NCBI RefSeq assembly: GCF_000336615.1
Contig: NZ_AOLW01000015.1
Coordinates: 407,263 to 471,262, forward strand
Direction: 5' to 3'
DNA from: Haloarcula amylolytica JCM 13557
GTDB taxonomy: Archaea; Halobacteriota; Halobacteria; Halobacteriales; Haloarculaceae
Length of the DNA: 64,000 nt
In this document: in pieces, positions 51,771 to 60,867 of the stretch
Layout: each line of letters starts with the position of its first letter
Numbering within the stretch: the first letter of the stretch is position 1
Position numbers and translations under genes: made by a program
Notes under the pieces: generated by a model
Told to the model about the DNA's origin: nothing
What the model saw: only the letters and a program-made list of their open reading frames with translations
The model's database searches: none

Positions 51771-52273
51771 ACCAGAAACGCGCTGTTCTCGACGACGAAG
51801 GTACGGACCGACGGCGGCAGGTACTGTGGGAGCACATGTATCAACAGCCCGACCGCGGCCAGTTCGAAGATGGTAATCGCGACGGTGACAACCTCCGCAT
51901 ACTCACTGGAAGTCGTCACACCCGTCGGTGACCCGTACTCTTTGTCCGAGATGGGGTAAAACAGCGCGATGCCCCGGCGGGAACCGAAGTAGTCCAGCAC
52001 GTAGTGGGTGAGGACGCCGAGCCACACCCATTGGAGATTGCCGCCGTGATACAGCGGATGGGCCAGGAAGATCACGAGGACAGGGATGTTGTGCAGCGTC
52101 TTGCGGTGCTTGCCGAAGGCGGTGTCGACGTCGGGGAACAGTGCGCCCAGAACGACGGGAAGGAACACCTCTGTGATTGTCGCGAATGTCGTCACGTCGC
52201 CCGAGGGGTCAAGGACGTATCCCAGTCCGATGCTCAGGAGGACGGCGTTCAGGACGTGCCCACGTTTGTTCAT
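51767..52273 (-). CDS. YdjM-family membrane metal-dependent hydrolase
   Basis: The protein has 168 residues starting MNKRGHVLNAVLLSIGLGYV. The ligands are KRGHVLNA, LGALFPDVDTAFGKHRKTLH, FLAHPLYHGG and GVLTHYVLDYFGSRRG. Five helices. This is a second member of the family in the window, after the one at 25737, and is better conserved in its His and Asp positions. Function of the family remains uncertain. Confidence 0.84.
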   Translation of the reverse strand: MNKRGHVLNAVLLSIGLGYVLDPSGDVTTFATITEVFLPVVLGALFPDVDTAFGKHRKTLHNIPVLVIFLAHPLYHGGNLQWVWLGVLTHYVLDYFGSRRGIALFYPISDKEYGSPTGVTTSSEYAEVVTVAITIFELAAVGLLIHVLPQYLPPSVRTFVVENSAFLV

Positions 52274-52309
52274 CTACCGGACCGTCTGTGTCCCGACTGA
52301 AAGAGCTTA

Positions 52310-52819
52310 CTACTCCTGTAAGGCGGTTTCCAGGTCTCGGAGCGCCTGTGTCGCGATGCTCGCTTTGATTTCTCGACGGGTGCCGTCGAACTCGTAGCGG
52401 GACACAGTCACGCCCGACTCGTTGGTCCCCCACGGGGCGGCCTCTGCCACGGCGATGTAGACCGTCCCGACGGGCGTCTCCGACGAGCCGCCGCTCGGCC
52501 CGGCGACGCCAGTCGTGGCGACGCCCCAGTCGGTCCGGGCGGTATCGCGTGCGCCCTGGGCCATTTCGACAGCTACCGACTCAGAGACCGCGCCGTGGGC
52601 GTCCAGCGATTCCCGCGAGACGGCCAGCAGTTCCCGCTTGGCCTCGTAGGAGTAGGTGACCAGCGAGCGGTCGAAGTAGTCGCTGGAGCCGGGTATGTCC
52701 GTTATTCTCGACCCAACGAGGCCGCCGGTACAGGACTCCGCGGTAGCGACCGTGGCATCGGCTTCTCGGAGACGCTTGCCGACGCGCTTCTCGACTGGGT
52801 CCGCAGTATCGTCTGTCAT
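52310..52819 (-). CDS. CinA C-terminal domain protein (NMN amidohydrolase-like)
   Basis: The protein has 169 residues starting MTDDTADPVEKRVGKRLREA. TVATAESCTGGLVGSRITDI, SDYFDRSLVTYSYEAKREL and GVATTGVAGPSGGSSETPVG are the family motifs. The stand-alone domain deamidates nicotinamide mononucleotide in several organisms. It is separated from the YdjM gene by 36 nt, on the same strand. Confidence 0.92.
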   Translation of the reverse strand: MTDDTADPVEKRVGKRLREADATVATAESCTGGLVGSRITDIPGSSDYFDRSLVTYSYEAKRELLAVSRESLDAHGAVSESVAVEMAQGARDTARTDWGVATTGVAGPSGGSSETPVGTVYIAVAEAAPWGTNESGVTVSRYEFDGTRREIKASIATQALRDLETALQE

Positions 52820-52898
52820 TACCGGTAGTTGTCGTGACAGGCGAATAAGCGTTCAGGGCGGGCCGAGATACTTTCAGTTCGGAGACACAACTGCGTGT

Positions 52899-53042
52899 AT
52901 GAGCTATCAGACGACGCTTGGCTGGTCACTCGTTACGTCGGGTCTCGTGACGCTATTCCTCTGGGTCTTGCCGGGGTCGGACCTTCTGTGGGGGATGCTG
53001 TTGCTGGTCCTCGGCGGACTGACGCTGTACATCCGCCAGTAG
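52899..53042 (+). CDS. 47-aa two-helix membrane protein
   Basis: An ATG at 52899 opens MSYQTTLGWSLVTSGLVTLF and ends LLVLGGLTLYIRQ. Two hydrophobic helices (residues about 7-24 and 30-45) are joined by PGSD, leaving no soluble domain. It precedes the aminotransferase gene by 38 nt. The hydrophobic pattern and a clean start favour a real gene, but no function is evident. Confidence 0.6.
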   Translation: MSYQTTLGWSLVTSGLVTLFLWVLPGSDLLWGMLLLVLGGLTLYIRQ

Positions 53043-53080
53043 ACAGAAAAGCAGACGGGGCCGGCAGCCGGAGGGCCCGT

Positions 53081-54199
53081 ATGGACTACACGGAACCCCA
53101 GTTCTTCCGGGTCATGCAGTACGCGGCCCGGGCCGACCGGGACGTGGTGGACATGGTGTCGGGCAACCCCGACTGGGACCCGCCCGAGGGGCTTCGGGAC
53201 GGGCTCAGAGACTACGCCGAGGCTCCGGCCGACGACTACCAGTACCCGCCCAGCGTCGGGCTGACGCCCCTCCGCGATGAAATCGCCGCTCGGCGTGGGG
53301 TGGACCGGAACCGAGTCCTCATCACGAACGGCGCGGGTGAGGCAAACCACCTCGCGATGACCGGCGGACTCCACCACTTCGACGGCAACGAGATTCTCCT
53401 GACGGACCCGGTCTACCCCTACTACGCCGGCCGGGCGAACTTCGTCGGCGCGGACATCTCTTTCGTCCCGGTCGACGAGCGCAACCGATTGAGACCAGCG
53501 GACGTTCGGGCGGCCGCGAGCGAGGAGACGGCCGTCATCGTCGTCAATTCGCCGAACAACCCCACTGGCGCGGTGTACGACGCCGACGCGATGGCGGCGT
53601 TCGCAGCCATCGCCGAGGAGTACGACGCGCTGCTGCTCAGCGACGAGGTGTACGACCACTTCGACTACGCGGGTCGGTTCAGTTCGGCGCTGCACGCCGA
53701 CTCCGACCACGTCGTCGCCACCAACTCCTTCTCAAAGACGATGGCGATCACCGGCTTGCGGGTCGGCTATGCAATCTTCCCACCGGAGGACGGCCCGACC
53801 GGCGAACTCCTTGAACGTGCTCGCACCCAGCACATGCTCACGAACGTCACCGGGAGCCGGCCGGCGCAGTACGCCGTCCTGCGGGCGCTGAAGACGACGA
53901 GTCCGGACTACTACGCCGACTGCCGACGGCGACTGGAAGAACGCGTCGACGACTTCTGCGCCGCGCTGGCCGAGGCTGGTGCCGAGTACAACCGCCCCGA
54001 CGGTGGCTTCTACGTGATGGCCCGATTCCCCGACTTCCCCGGGTCCTTCGAGAACGTGTACGAACTCGTCGACGAGGCCGGCGTCGCCGGGATGCCCGGC
54101 GAGGCGTTCGGCGAATCCCGGCGCGACTGGATCCGGTTCGCGCTCGTGACGCCACGGGTCGACGAGGCGGCCGAACGGCTGGCGAACTACTTCGAATAA
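53081..54199 (+). CDS. Class I/II PLP-dependent aminotransferase
   Basis: The protein has 372 residues starting MDYTEPQFFRVMQYAARADR. ITNGAGEANHLAMTGG, VNSPNNPTGAVYDADAM and the PLP Lys motif NSFSKTMAITGLRVGYAIF (Lys near residue 223) are all present. The C-terminal IRFALVTPRVDEAAERLANY completes the fold I domain. It is probably an aspartate/aromatic-type aminotransferase, specificity open. It is followed at 54215 by the converging mcl gene. Confidence 0.9.
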   Translation: MDYTEPQFFRVMQYAARADRDVVDMVSGNPDWDPPEGLRDGLRDYAEAPADDYQYPPSVGLTPLRDEIAARRGVDRNRVLITNGAGEANHLAMTGGLHHFDGNEILLTDPVYPYYAGRANFVGADISFVPVDERNRLRPADVRAAASEETAVIVVNSPNNPTGAVYDADAMAAFAAIAEEYDALLLSDEVYDHFDYAGRFSSALHADSDHVVATNSFSKTMAITGLRVGYAIFPPEDGPTGELLERARTQHMLTNVTGSRPAQYAVLRALKTTSPDYYADCRRRLEERVDDFCAALAEAGAEYNRPDGGFYVMARFPDFPGSFENVYELVDEAGVAGMPGEAFGESRRDWIRFALVTPRVDEAAERLANYFE

Positions 54200-54214
54200 A
54201 AAGCGACTGCCGGC

Positions 54215-55255
54215 TTAGCCGAAGATCAGTTCGACATCTCGTGCCCGCGCCAGCAGGTCGTCGTCGTAGTACTCCTCGGTCTGGGCAGGGTGGGTCTCGT
54301 CGATAGCTCGGACGGTTTTGACCGTGTTCGCGAAGTTCTTGTAGGTCGCCTCGTCGACCATCTGGCCGTCGACGACGACCGCACCGGTCCCCTCGCGCTT
54401 GGCCTCGTTGAACGACTCGATCTTGTGGAGGTCACGTTCCATTTCCTCCACTGTCGGCATGTGGATGCGGTTGGCCTGCGTGGTCTGCTTGGGGTGCAGC
54501 GACCACGAGCCGTCGATGCCGATGGTCGCCTCGTGTTCCACCTGGTCGGCGTACCCCTCGGCGTTGTAGTAGGTGACGCCGGCGCGCTCGTGGAACAGTT
54601 GGTCGAAGGGGCCGCCGATGGCGACGATGTCCGCCGCGCTCGTCTCATTCGAGAGCGCTTCGAGCAGGCCGTCCCAGCGGGGCCGCTCCCCGTCGAGCGC
54701 GCGCCCGCCGAGTTCCGCGGTGTAGTCCACCGGCCCGAACACGAGCGCGGAGAGCCGCGAGTCAGCCGCGTACTGGCATATTTCGCGGAGGTCCGAGCGG
54801 CCGGGTGCCGTCTCCAGAATGATCGCCATCTCCAGCGTCCCCTCGGCAAGCCCGGCGTCGCGCTCCGCGTCGGCGATGACGCCTGCCGCGTCACGTACGT
54901 CGTCGAGGCGGCCGACCTTCGGGAAGACGAAGCCGTCCAGTTCCTCGCCGACCTCAGCCGCGAGGCGGGTTACCTGCTCGATGCCGCGCTCGCGGGCGTC
55001 GGCGTCGTCGTAGGCCCATTCGACCCGTGGGAGGATGTCCCCCGCGAACTCGTCGGCGTGGTCGGGGATGTGCTCGACGATGTTGTCGACGGCCTCGTCT
55101 TTCATCGACGGCGCGGTGCCGTCCTCGATGTCGGGGACGAGCCAGTCCGGCGTCTGGAACCCCTCGCTGGTCAGTCCCGAGACGAGGAACTTCGCGCTGT
55201 TGTCGTTCGGTATCGCGGCCGGTGCGGTCTGGAATGTGCGACAGAGTCGTGTCAT
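54215..55255 (-). CDS. mcl: L-malyl-CoA/beta-methylmalyl-CoA lyase (CitE/HpcH type)
   Basis: The protein has 346 residues starting MTRLCRTFQTAPAAIPNDNS. LVPDIEDGTAPSMKDEAVDN binds Mg and CoA ester. MAIILETAPGRSDLREI carries the conserved Glu. VFGPVDYTAELGGRALDGER then IGIDGSWSLHPKQ follow. It cleaves beta-methylmalyl-CoA to glyoxylate and propionyl-CoA in the methylaspartate cycle. ATGA overlap with mch. The cluster context secures the assignment over generic CitE. Confidence 0.92.
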   Translation of the reverse strand: MTRLCRTFQTAPAAIPNDNSAKFLVSGLTSEGFQTPDWLVPDIEDGTAPSMKDEAVDNIVEHIPDHADEFAGDILPRVEWAYDDADARERGIEQVTRLAAEVGEELDGFVFPKVGRLDDVRDAAGVIADAERDAGLAEGTLEMAIILETAPGRSDLREICQYAADSRLSALVFGPVDYTAELGGRALDGERPRWDGLLEALSNETSAADIVAIGGPFDQLFHERAGVTYYNAEGYADQVEHEATIGIDGSWSLHPKQTTQANRIHMPTVEEMERDLHKIESFNEAKREGTGAVVVDGQMVDEATYKNFANTVKTVRAIDETHPAQTEEYYDDDLLARARDVELIFG

Positions 55256-56328
55256 TGATTTCGCTGAATGAGTGCGGTTCGCCGGCCAGAGTAGACCGGG
55301 GTCTGCTCCTGATTGAACGCGACGTGCTCGAACGTGACCGCGCCGGCCCCTTCCGGCCCGGCGTCGGGGTCGCAGTCGAGGACGCGGGTGAAGCCGTAGA
55401 CGGTGTCGCCCAGCGTGACGAAGTCGTGGAACCGCTCGTCGGCGAACCGCTGCTCGCGGTAGGTCGCTTCGTCGGAGCGAGCGTGGGCCAGCGCAATCGA
55501 GCGGGTCACGTCGCCGTACGCGACGATGTCGCCCGACGGCGAGTCGGCCATCTCGTCGCGGTTGTGGTGCTGGCGAGCGGTGTTGAGCGTCGAAAGCGGC
55601 AGCCCGGCGACGAGTTGGTCGTCCATCGTCCGCCCGCGTTCGTGGCGGTAGGCGACGGCGGCGTTCTCCTCGCGGGCGGTGTCGAGTGCCGCTTGGAAAT
55701 CCCCGAAACGTTCGCCGTCTGGAGAGACGAGGGTGTCGGGCAGCGTCGTCCCCCCATCGTCCTGTTCCCCGACAGCGCCGCCGTCGGTGGCCGCCGGTTC
55801 GCGGCGCGGAATCATGTTCGTCCGCCGGTAGGACACCAGCGTCTCGCCGGTCTCGCGGTCCTGGCCCTCTGTTTCCCAGGTGACGATGCCGTACTTCGGC
55901 CGGGAAGAGGAGGTTCGGGTGTCGACGACGGTCGAAGTCACCGACAGCGGCGTCCCCGCTGTCGCCGGCTGGTGGAACTCCACGTCATCGCGGCCGAGGA
56001 AGTAGCCGCCCTTCTCCGAGAGGTCCTCGACGGTGATGCCCATCACGCACGCGAGCAGGTAGTCCGGGTGAACCGGGCGCTCCTCGAACCCGCGTTCCCG
56101 GGCGGTGTCGGCCCGCCAGTACGCCGGGTCGTGGTTGAGCGTCTGGCCCATCCACTGCTCGCTGCCGTGGTGGGTGAGTCTGAGCCCGGGGTCGTGAGCG
56201 AGTTCGTCGCCCTCAGCGAAGAACTCGAAGAAGTGGCCCTTCTCACGGGTGTCGGCCCGGTCCAGCAGCGCGTCGAACGTCTCGCCGTCCGAGAGGTCCA
56301 TGGCGTCGGGGTCAGTCCAGTCAGTCAT
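55252..56328 (-). CDS. mch: Mesaconyl-CoA hydratase (MaoC family)
   Basis: The protein has 358 residues from the ATG at 56328 (MTDWTDPDAMDLSDGETFDA). Two hotdog-fold halves are visible. The first has HPDYLLACVMGITVEDLSEK and FLGRDDVEFHQPATAGTPLS; the second has DIVAYGDVTRSIALAHARSD and FHDFVTLGDTVYGFTRVLDC. It hydrates mesaconyl-CoA to beta-methylmalyl-CoA. The start overlaps mal by 8 nt. Confidence 0.92.
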   Translation of the reverse strand: MTDWTDPDAMDLSDGETFDALLDRADTREKGHFFEFFAEGDELAHDPGLRLTHHGSEQWMGQTLNHDPAYWRADTARERGFEERPVHPDYLLACVMGITVEDLSEKGGYFLGRDDVEFHQPATAGTPLSVTSTVVDTRTSSSRPKYGIVTWETEGQDRETGETLVSYRRTNMIPRREPAATDGGAVGEQDDGGTTLPDTLVSPDGERFGDFQAALDTAREENAAVAYRHERGRTMDDQLVAGLPLSTLNTARQHHNRDEMADSPSGDIVAYGDVTRSIALAHARSDEATYREQRFADERFHDFVTLGDTVYGFTRVLDCDPDAGPEGAGAVTFEHVAFNQEQTPVYSGRRTALIQRNQ

Positions 56329-57589
56329 CGGCCGGAACCTCCCGTGTGGCCTCGCGGCGTGCAAGCGCCCGCCGCATCTCGTTCGTGACGACCATGAACC
56401 CCTCGTCGAAGCCCATCCCGGGCTTTGCCAGCACCTGCGCGGCGTCGGTCGCCAGCGCGACGTGGGCACAGGCCCGCGCCGAGGTCACGGTCTCGTTGCA
56501 GGTCCCGCCGACGTAGGCGCGGGTATCCGTGCCCTCGCAGTACAGCACCGCTTCGGCCGAGCGCTGGATCCCACCGAGGTCCGGCGTCTTTATCTGGACC
56601 AGGTCGGCGGCTTCCGCGTCGACGAACGCCTGTACGTCCTCGAAAGTGTTGCACCACTCGTCGGCGACGATGTCCACCTCGACGCCGGCGTCCGCGAGGC
56701 CGCCGCGGAGTTCGGCCATCCGGGATATCTGCTCCGCGCGGCCGCCGGCGTCCATCGGGCCCTCGACCTGAAGGGGGTACGGGGCGGCGGCCTCGCGCAG
56801 GGTTTCGAAGTAGTCGGTCACCTCGGTCCGGTCGTACGGCGGGCCGAACACCTTCCCGAGGATGCCGTACACGTCGACGTGGAAGCGCGGCGAGTACGGC
56901 TCCGGCCCGAGGGCCGTCGCCCGGTCCGAGAGCCACGCGAGGTAGTCACGCAGCCCCTCGCCGTTCTCGCCGACCTTCTCGACGCTGTTGAACAGGCCGT
57001 GGGGCAACACCGGGACGCCCTTGATGAGCATCTTTTCGGCGTTGGTGCGGCGCTCGTCACCCGACTGGCCGAACACCGGAATCGGTGACGTGGCCGGTTC
57101 GGTGTCGTAGGTGTCGGCGAGCACGTCCGTCGGCGTCACCCCGCGTGCTTGTGCGGCGGCGTTCAGCAGCGCCTGTGAGACGCCGTAGCGGACCGCGGTG
57201 TGGAGCTGGTCACCGCCCGAACGCTGTGCGTTCATCTCCTCCAGCATCGTCGCGTTGGCACCGAACTGTGTCGCATCTTGGCCCCGGAGCGCATCGGCAA
57301 CGGGACCCTCGACGACGGGACGGTACTTCTCGGCCCGGAACAGCGGGTCGCGGCCGCCGGCCCCCGAGTACTGGACCGCAGCACAGTCGCCCGTCGCGAT
57401 GGAGCCGTCGGCGAGTTCGATTTCCACGATGAGGGCCTCGCCGGCCTCGCGGATGCGGTCGAACCCCTCCGTGACCGGCTGGCCGTCGTAGGCGAACCCG
57501 CTCTGGGTCGCCCCGTCCTTGATTGCCTGCTGGTCGTCGAAGAAGAACCCCGACAAGCCGGGAACCGTCCGAACGTCCTCAATCCGCAT
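56321..57589 (-). CDS. mal: Methylaspartate ammonia-lyase
   Basis: The protein has 422 residues from the ATG at 57589 (MRIEDVRTVPGLSGFFFDDQ). It is enolase-superfamily: FHVDVYGILG holds an acidic ligand, PLQVEGPMDAGGR carries the next, IVADEWCNTFEDVQAF the third, and AADLVQIKTPDLGGIQRSAE the catalytic Lys. It eliminates ammonia from 3-methylaspartate to give mesaconate. Its start overlaps glmE by 11 nt; an earlier Met at 57619 would add ten residues. Confidence 0.93.
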   Translation of the reverse strand: MRIEDVRTVPGLSGFFFDDQQAIKDGATQSGFAYDGQPVTEGFDRIREAGEALIVEIELADGSIATGDCAAVQYSGAGGRDPLFRAEKYRPVVEGPVADALRGQDATQFGANATMLEEMNAQRSGGDQLHTAVRYGVSQALLNAAAQARGVTPTDVLADTYDTEPATSPIPVFGQSGDERRTNAEKMLIKGVPVLPHGLFNSVEKVGENGEGLRDYLAWLSDRATALGPEPYSPRFHVDVYGILGKVFGPPYDRTEVTDYFETLREAAAPYPLQVEGPMDAGGRAEQISRMAELRGGLADAGVEVDIVADEWCNTFEDVQAFVDAEAADLVQIKTPDLGGIQRSAEAVLYCEGTDTRAYVGGTCNETVTSARACAHVALATDAAQVLAKPGMGFDEGFMVVTNEMRRALARREATREVPADD

Positions 57590-59042
57590 CGCTCGCACCT
57601 CCCGCGGGGCTGTTGTCACCGGTCGGCCGCCCGATGAGCTTCCCGTCGCTGATGGCGTCCACGTCGTCGGCGACCATCCGGAAGGACTGGTCGCGGCCCT
57701 CGGTCTCGGCCCGTTCGCCCAACCGCGCGGCGTGGATCTCCTTGATCTCGTCCGGGAGCGCGAGGTCCGCGAACTCGAAGATGCGGACCCGGCCGTCGTC
57801 GTCTCTGGCCGGTAGCACCGCGCCCTCAGCGGCGTCGCTCGGCGCGAACGGCACGTCCAGCGCGCCGCTGTCGAAGGCGTTGATGACCCCCCGTGCCACG
57901 TCGCCGTCGCCGGCGTCGTAGATCGCGTCCATCAGCGCCCGTGTCTCCCGCTCGATGAGCGCCTGTTCCTCTTCGATACCCCCGAGGTCGATATCCTGTT
58001 CGATCATCATATCGATGAGCTGTCTCGTCGTTCGCAGTCCGGCCGCGTTGGCCTCCTTCGTCGGCACGCCCTGGAACTCCTGAGCGGACTTCGTGATGAC
58101 TTTGTCCGGCTGGGCGACGGCCGCCGTCGCGCCGCCGAGGCTGATGACGCCGTTGGCCCGCGCCTCGTCGGGCGGGAAGCCGCCCATCCACTCGTGGAAG
58201 ACGGTCGTGACGGTCACCTCGTCGCGGAGGTACTCGTTGCCGAGCTTCCGAAGCGCGCGAAGCGCCGCCACGTCCTGCACGAGGTTCCCGACCTGTCCGT
58301 AACCGAGTGTGAGCGACCGGACGCCCTGTGTCGCGGCTAGCTCGCCCTCGACGAGCATCACTGCGATGGCGATGCTCGGCGGGACGAGGGTGCCGGTCAG
58401 CGGGCCGAACGGCTCGCGGTTGATGGTGACGCCGCGCTCGGTGTAGGCCCCGCAGAGCCGGTCGACGAACTGCCAGTGTTCGATGGTCGTCGCGAGGTCG
58501 TGCCGTTTCGTGTACGGGATGTTGTAGGAGATCGGCCCGCCCTCGAAGCTCTGGAAGCCGCCGGCGAGGGTAACCATCGCCAGCAGTCGAGCGTCCGGCG
58601 TGCCGTGCCGGACCTCGACCGGCGCGTCCAGCGCCCGGATGAGCCGTCGGCAGTCCTCGACACCGTGGTTGACCGCCGGGAAGCCGTTCAGCTCGTTCTC
58701 GTCGCTGCCGCGGGAGGCGGCCAGTCCCTCCTCGGCCTTCTCGTACTCGTTGTCGCGCGTGTACGAGTCGATGGTCGTCGGCAGGAGGTCCGCGCCGCCC
58801 TCGTCCTGGAGATACCGCAGCAGGTCGATCTGCTCTTCGAGGCAGGGCACGCCCGCCCGCGGCTGGAGGAGCGGCTGGTCGGCCGACTCCAGCACCGTGG
58901 CGAACTGTTTGGAGGCCGGCAGCGACTCGTGGAAGGCGATGGCCTCCTCGAAGTCGACTTCCCGGCCCGTGTGCCAGTTGTCCCTGAGTTCGTTTGCGAT
59001 GCGCTGTAGCTGGTCGTCGCTGAGTCGCTCGTCAGTTGGCAT
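57579..59042 (-). CDS. glmE: Glutamate mutase epsilon subunit
   Basis: The protein has 487 residues from the ATG at 59042 (MPTDERLSDDQLQRIANELR). It is the TIM-barrel catalytic subunit, with LQPRAGVPCLEEQIDLLRYL, RHGTPDARLLAMVTLAGGFQ, SFEGGPISYNIPYTKR and TTVFHEWMGGFPPDEARANG. It rearranges glutamate to 3-methylaspartate with adenosylcobalamin. The gene begins 2 nt after the glmS stop, which matches a strictly coupled two-subunit enzyme. Confidence 0.94.
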   Translation of the reverse strand: MPTDERLSDDQLQRIANELRDNWHTGREVDFEEAIAFHESLPASKQFATVLESADQPLLQPRAGVPCLEEQIDLLRYLQDEGGADLLPTTIDSYTRDNEYEKAEEGLAASRGSDENELNGFPAVNHGVEDCRRLIRALDAPVEVRHGTPDARLLAMVTLAGGFQSFEGGPISYNIPYTKRHDLATTIEHWQFVDRLCGAYTERGVTINREPFGPLTGTLVPPSIAIAVMLVEGELAATQGVRSLTLGYGQVGNLVQDVAALRALRKLGNEYLRDEVTVTTVFHEWMGGFPPDEARANGVISLGGATAAVAQPDKVITKSAQEFQGVPTKEANAAGLRTTRQLIDMMIEQDIDLGGIEEEQALIERETRALMDAIYDAGDGDVARGVINAFDSGALDVPFAPSDAAEGAVLPARDDDGRVRIFEFADLALPDEIKEIHAARLGERAETEGRDQSFRMVADDVDAISDGKLIGRPTGDNSPAGGASDAD

Positions 59043-59044
59043 AG

Positions 59045-59485
59045 TCACCCGTCAACCCTGATCTGCTCCGCCTCTGTTGTCGTCAGTTGCAGGTCTTCGC
59101 GGAGCATCTCGATGGCCTCTTCCGGGTCGGTCTCCGCGTCGAAGACTCGGTCGAAGCCCATCTGCCGGAAGGTCGCCTGCGTCTCCTCAAAGTCGGACTG
59201 GCCGACGGCGAGGTTCCCGCCGACGTAGGTGAGCACGTCGAGCCCGGCGTCGTCGAGCTCGTCGTGAAGCCCCTCACAGTCCTGACGGGCGTGCCCGTAC
59301 AGGGAGGATACCAGTACTGCCTCGGCGTCGTGCGATTTCGCGGCAGAGACGAACTCGTCCTGTGAAGTCTGGACACCGAGGTTGATGACCTCGAAGCCAG
59401 CGGCCGAGAGCGCCTGCTCTAGAATCGTGATGCCGACGACGTGCGCGTCGGAGCCAATCACGCCGAGGATAACGGTCCGGGGCAT
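59045..59485 (-). CDS. glmS: Glutamate mutase sigma subunit (cobalamin-binding)
   Basis: The protein has 146 residues starting MPRTVILGVIGSDAHVVGIT. GSDAHVVG is the DxHxxG cobalamin motif; VLVSSLYGHARQDCEGL and TYVGGNLAVGQSDF line the nucleotide-tail pocket. It is the first gene of the five-gene leftward operon. A palindromic CTACCCC/GGGTAG lies just ahead of the start near 59490-59508. The gene is divergent from mct. Confidence 0.94.
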   Translation of the reverse strand: MPRTVILGVIGSDAHVVGITILEQALSAAGFEVINLGVQTSQDEFVSAAKSHDAEAVLVSSLYGHARQDCEGLHDELDDAGLDVLTYVGGNLAVGQSDFEETQATFRQMGFDRVFDAETDPEEAIEMLREDLQLTTTEAEQIRVDG

Positions 59486-59606
59486 GTACTACCCCGTCAT
59501 CGGCGGGTAGTGATAAACCTAATGGTCTTTCATGATAATATGGCCTTAAGGAATTTATAACGGACATTCAAGAAGGTTTATGCGGCCGCCCCGTCGTGGT
59601 TTTCCC
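59486..59606. promoter_or_regulatory. Divergent promoter region between glmS and mct
   Basis: The 121-nt gap holds an imperfect inverted repeat CTACCCC.GGGTAG (59490-59508) next to glmS, and GGTTTATC on the glmS strand near 59511-59518. On the mct strand TTTATAA lies at 59554-59560 and TTTATG at 59577-59582, the latter about 26 nt ahead of the ATG at 59607. Co-located divergent promoters suggest shared control of the pathway genes. Confidence 0.5.
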
Positions 59607-60797
59607 ATGGGTGCGCTTGACGACTTGCGTGTGCTCGACCTGACACAGGTCCTCGCCGGACCGTACTGTACGATGTTGCTCGCGGACATGGGCGCGGACG
59701 TGGTAAAGGTCGAACGCCCCGGCGGCGACCTCATCCGGTCGAACCCGCCGTTCGTGTCCGACGGCGACGAGGAGGCCTACGGCGGCTACTTCCAGAGCGT
59801 CAACCGCGGGAAACGCTCGCTCGAACTCGATCTGGGGGCCGACGAAGACCGCGAGGCGTTCCTCTCGCTCGTCGAGCGCGCAGACGTGGTGGTCGAGAAC
59901 TTCAAGGCCGGCACGATGGAGAAGTTCGACTGCGGCTACGAGACGCTGCGGGAGCACAACCCGGACCTCATCTACTCCTCCATCCGGGGCTTTGGCGACC
60001 CGCGGACGGGCGAAACCCACCGGCAGGGCCAGCCCTCGTTCGACCTCATCGCGCAGGCGCTGGGCGGCGTCATGGAAATCACGGGGCAGTCGGACGGGCC
60101 GCCGACGAAGGTCGGCCCTGGCGTCGGCGACCTCTTCACTGCCGTGCTGAACGCCGTCGGAATCCTCGCGGCCGTCCATCACCGCGAGCGCACTGGCGAG
60201 GGGCAGTACGTCGATACGGCGATGTACGACTCGATGGTGTCGCTGTGTGAGCGAACGGTGTACCAGTACTCCTGTGACGGCCAGTCGCCGACCCGGCAGG
60301 GGAACTCTCACCCGACGCTGTTCCCGTACGACTCCTTCGAGGCCGCCGACGGCCACGTCGTCATCGCGGCGTTCTCCGACGGCCACTGGGAGACGCTGTG
60401 CGAGGCGATGGAGCGCCCGGACCTCGCCGCGGATTACCCCGACGCCGGCAGTCGGATCGCGAACCGCGAGTCCCTGCGCCGCGAAATCGCCGACTGGACA
60501 GCCACCATCGACTCGGAGACGCTCCTCGACCTGCTCGAAGGGCGCGTGCCGGCCGCGCCGGTCCAGAACACCGCCGACATCTTCGACGACCCCCACATCC
60601 ACGACCGGGAGATGCTCACCGATGTCGACCAGCCCGGCGCCGACGAACAGATAACCATCGCCGGCAGTCCGATAAAGATGACCGAAACCATGCCCTCGCC
60701 CGGTGGTCGCGCGCCGCTGCTAGACGAGCACAGGGCGGAACTGCTCGACGAGGCCGGGGTCGGTACGGGCACCAATCGCGTCGAAAGCGACGACTAA
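59607..60797 (+). CDS. mct: Succinyl-CoA:mesaconate CoA-transferase (class III)
   Basis: The protein has 396 residues from the ATG at 59607 (MGALDDLRVLDLTQVLAGPY). LDLTQVLAGPYCTMLLADMG is the class III N terminus, VVENFKAGTMEKF precedes the active-site region, and RGFGDPRTGETHRQGQPSFD with QALGGVMEITGQ completes it. It activates mesaconate to mesaconyl-CoA with succinyl-CoA. An in-frame ATG at 59580 is possible; promoter spacing fits 59607 slightly better. It is divergent from the rest of the cycle genes. Confidence 0.93.
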   Translation: MGALDDLRVLDLTQVLAGPYCTMLLADMGADVVKVERPGGDLIRSNPPFVSDGDEEAYGGYFQSVNRGKRSLELDLGADEDREAFLSLVERADVVVENFKAGTMEKFDCGYETLREHNPDLIYSSIRGFGDPRTGETHRQGQPSFDLIAQALGGVMEITGQSDGPPTKVGPGVGDLFTAVLNAVGILAAVHHRERTGEGQYVDTAMYDSMVSLCERTVYQYSCDGQSPTRQGNSHPTLFPYDSFEAADGHVVIAAFSDGHWETLCEAMERPDLAADYPDAGSRIANRESLRREIADWTATIDSETLLDLLEGRVPAAPVQNTADIFDDPHIHDREMLTDVDQPGADEQITIAGSPIKMTETMPSPGGRAPLLDEHRAELLDEAGVGTGTNRVESDD

Positions 60798-60867
60798 TCG
60801 GCAACTGCCGGCAATTTTCACCACATCAGGGCAGGACCATTATCTATCATGAGCCGTAGAATAGGCT

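Noticed and set aside
55027-56388. 453-residue plus-strand frame opposite mch and mcl
   Set aside because: It is a shadow frame of genes with strong family assignments.
59486-59606. Cobalamin riboswitch ahead of glutamate mutase
   Set aside because: No B12-box sequence or multi-stem layout is visible, and such riboswitches are not expected in haloarchaea.
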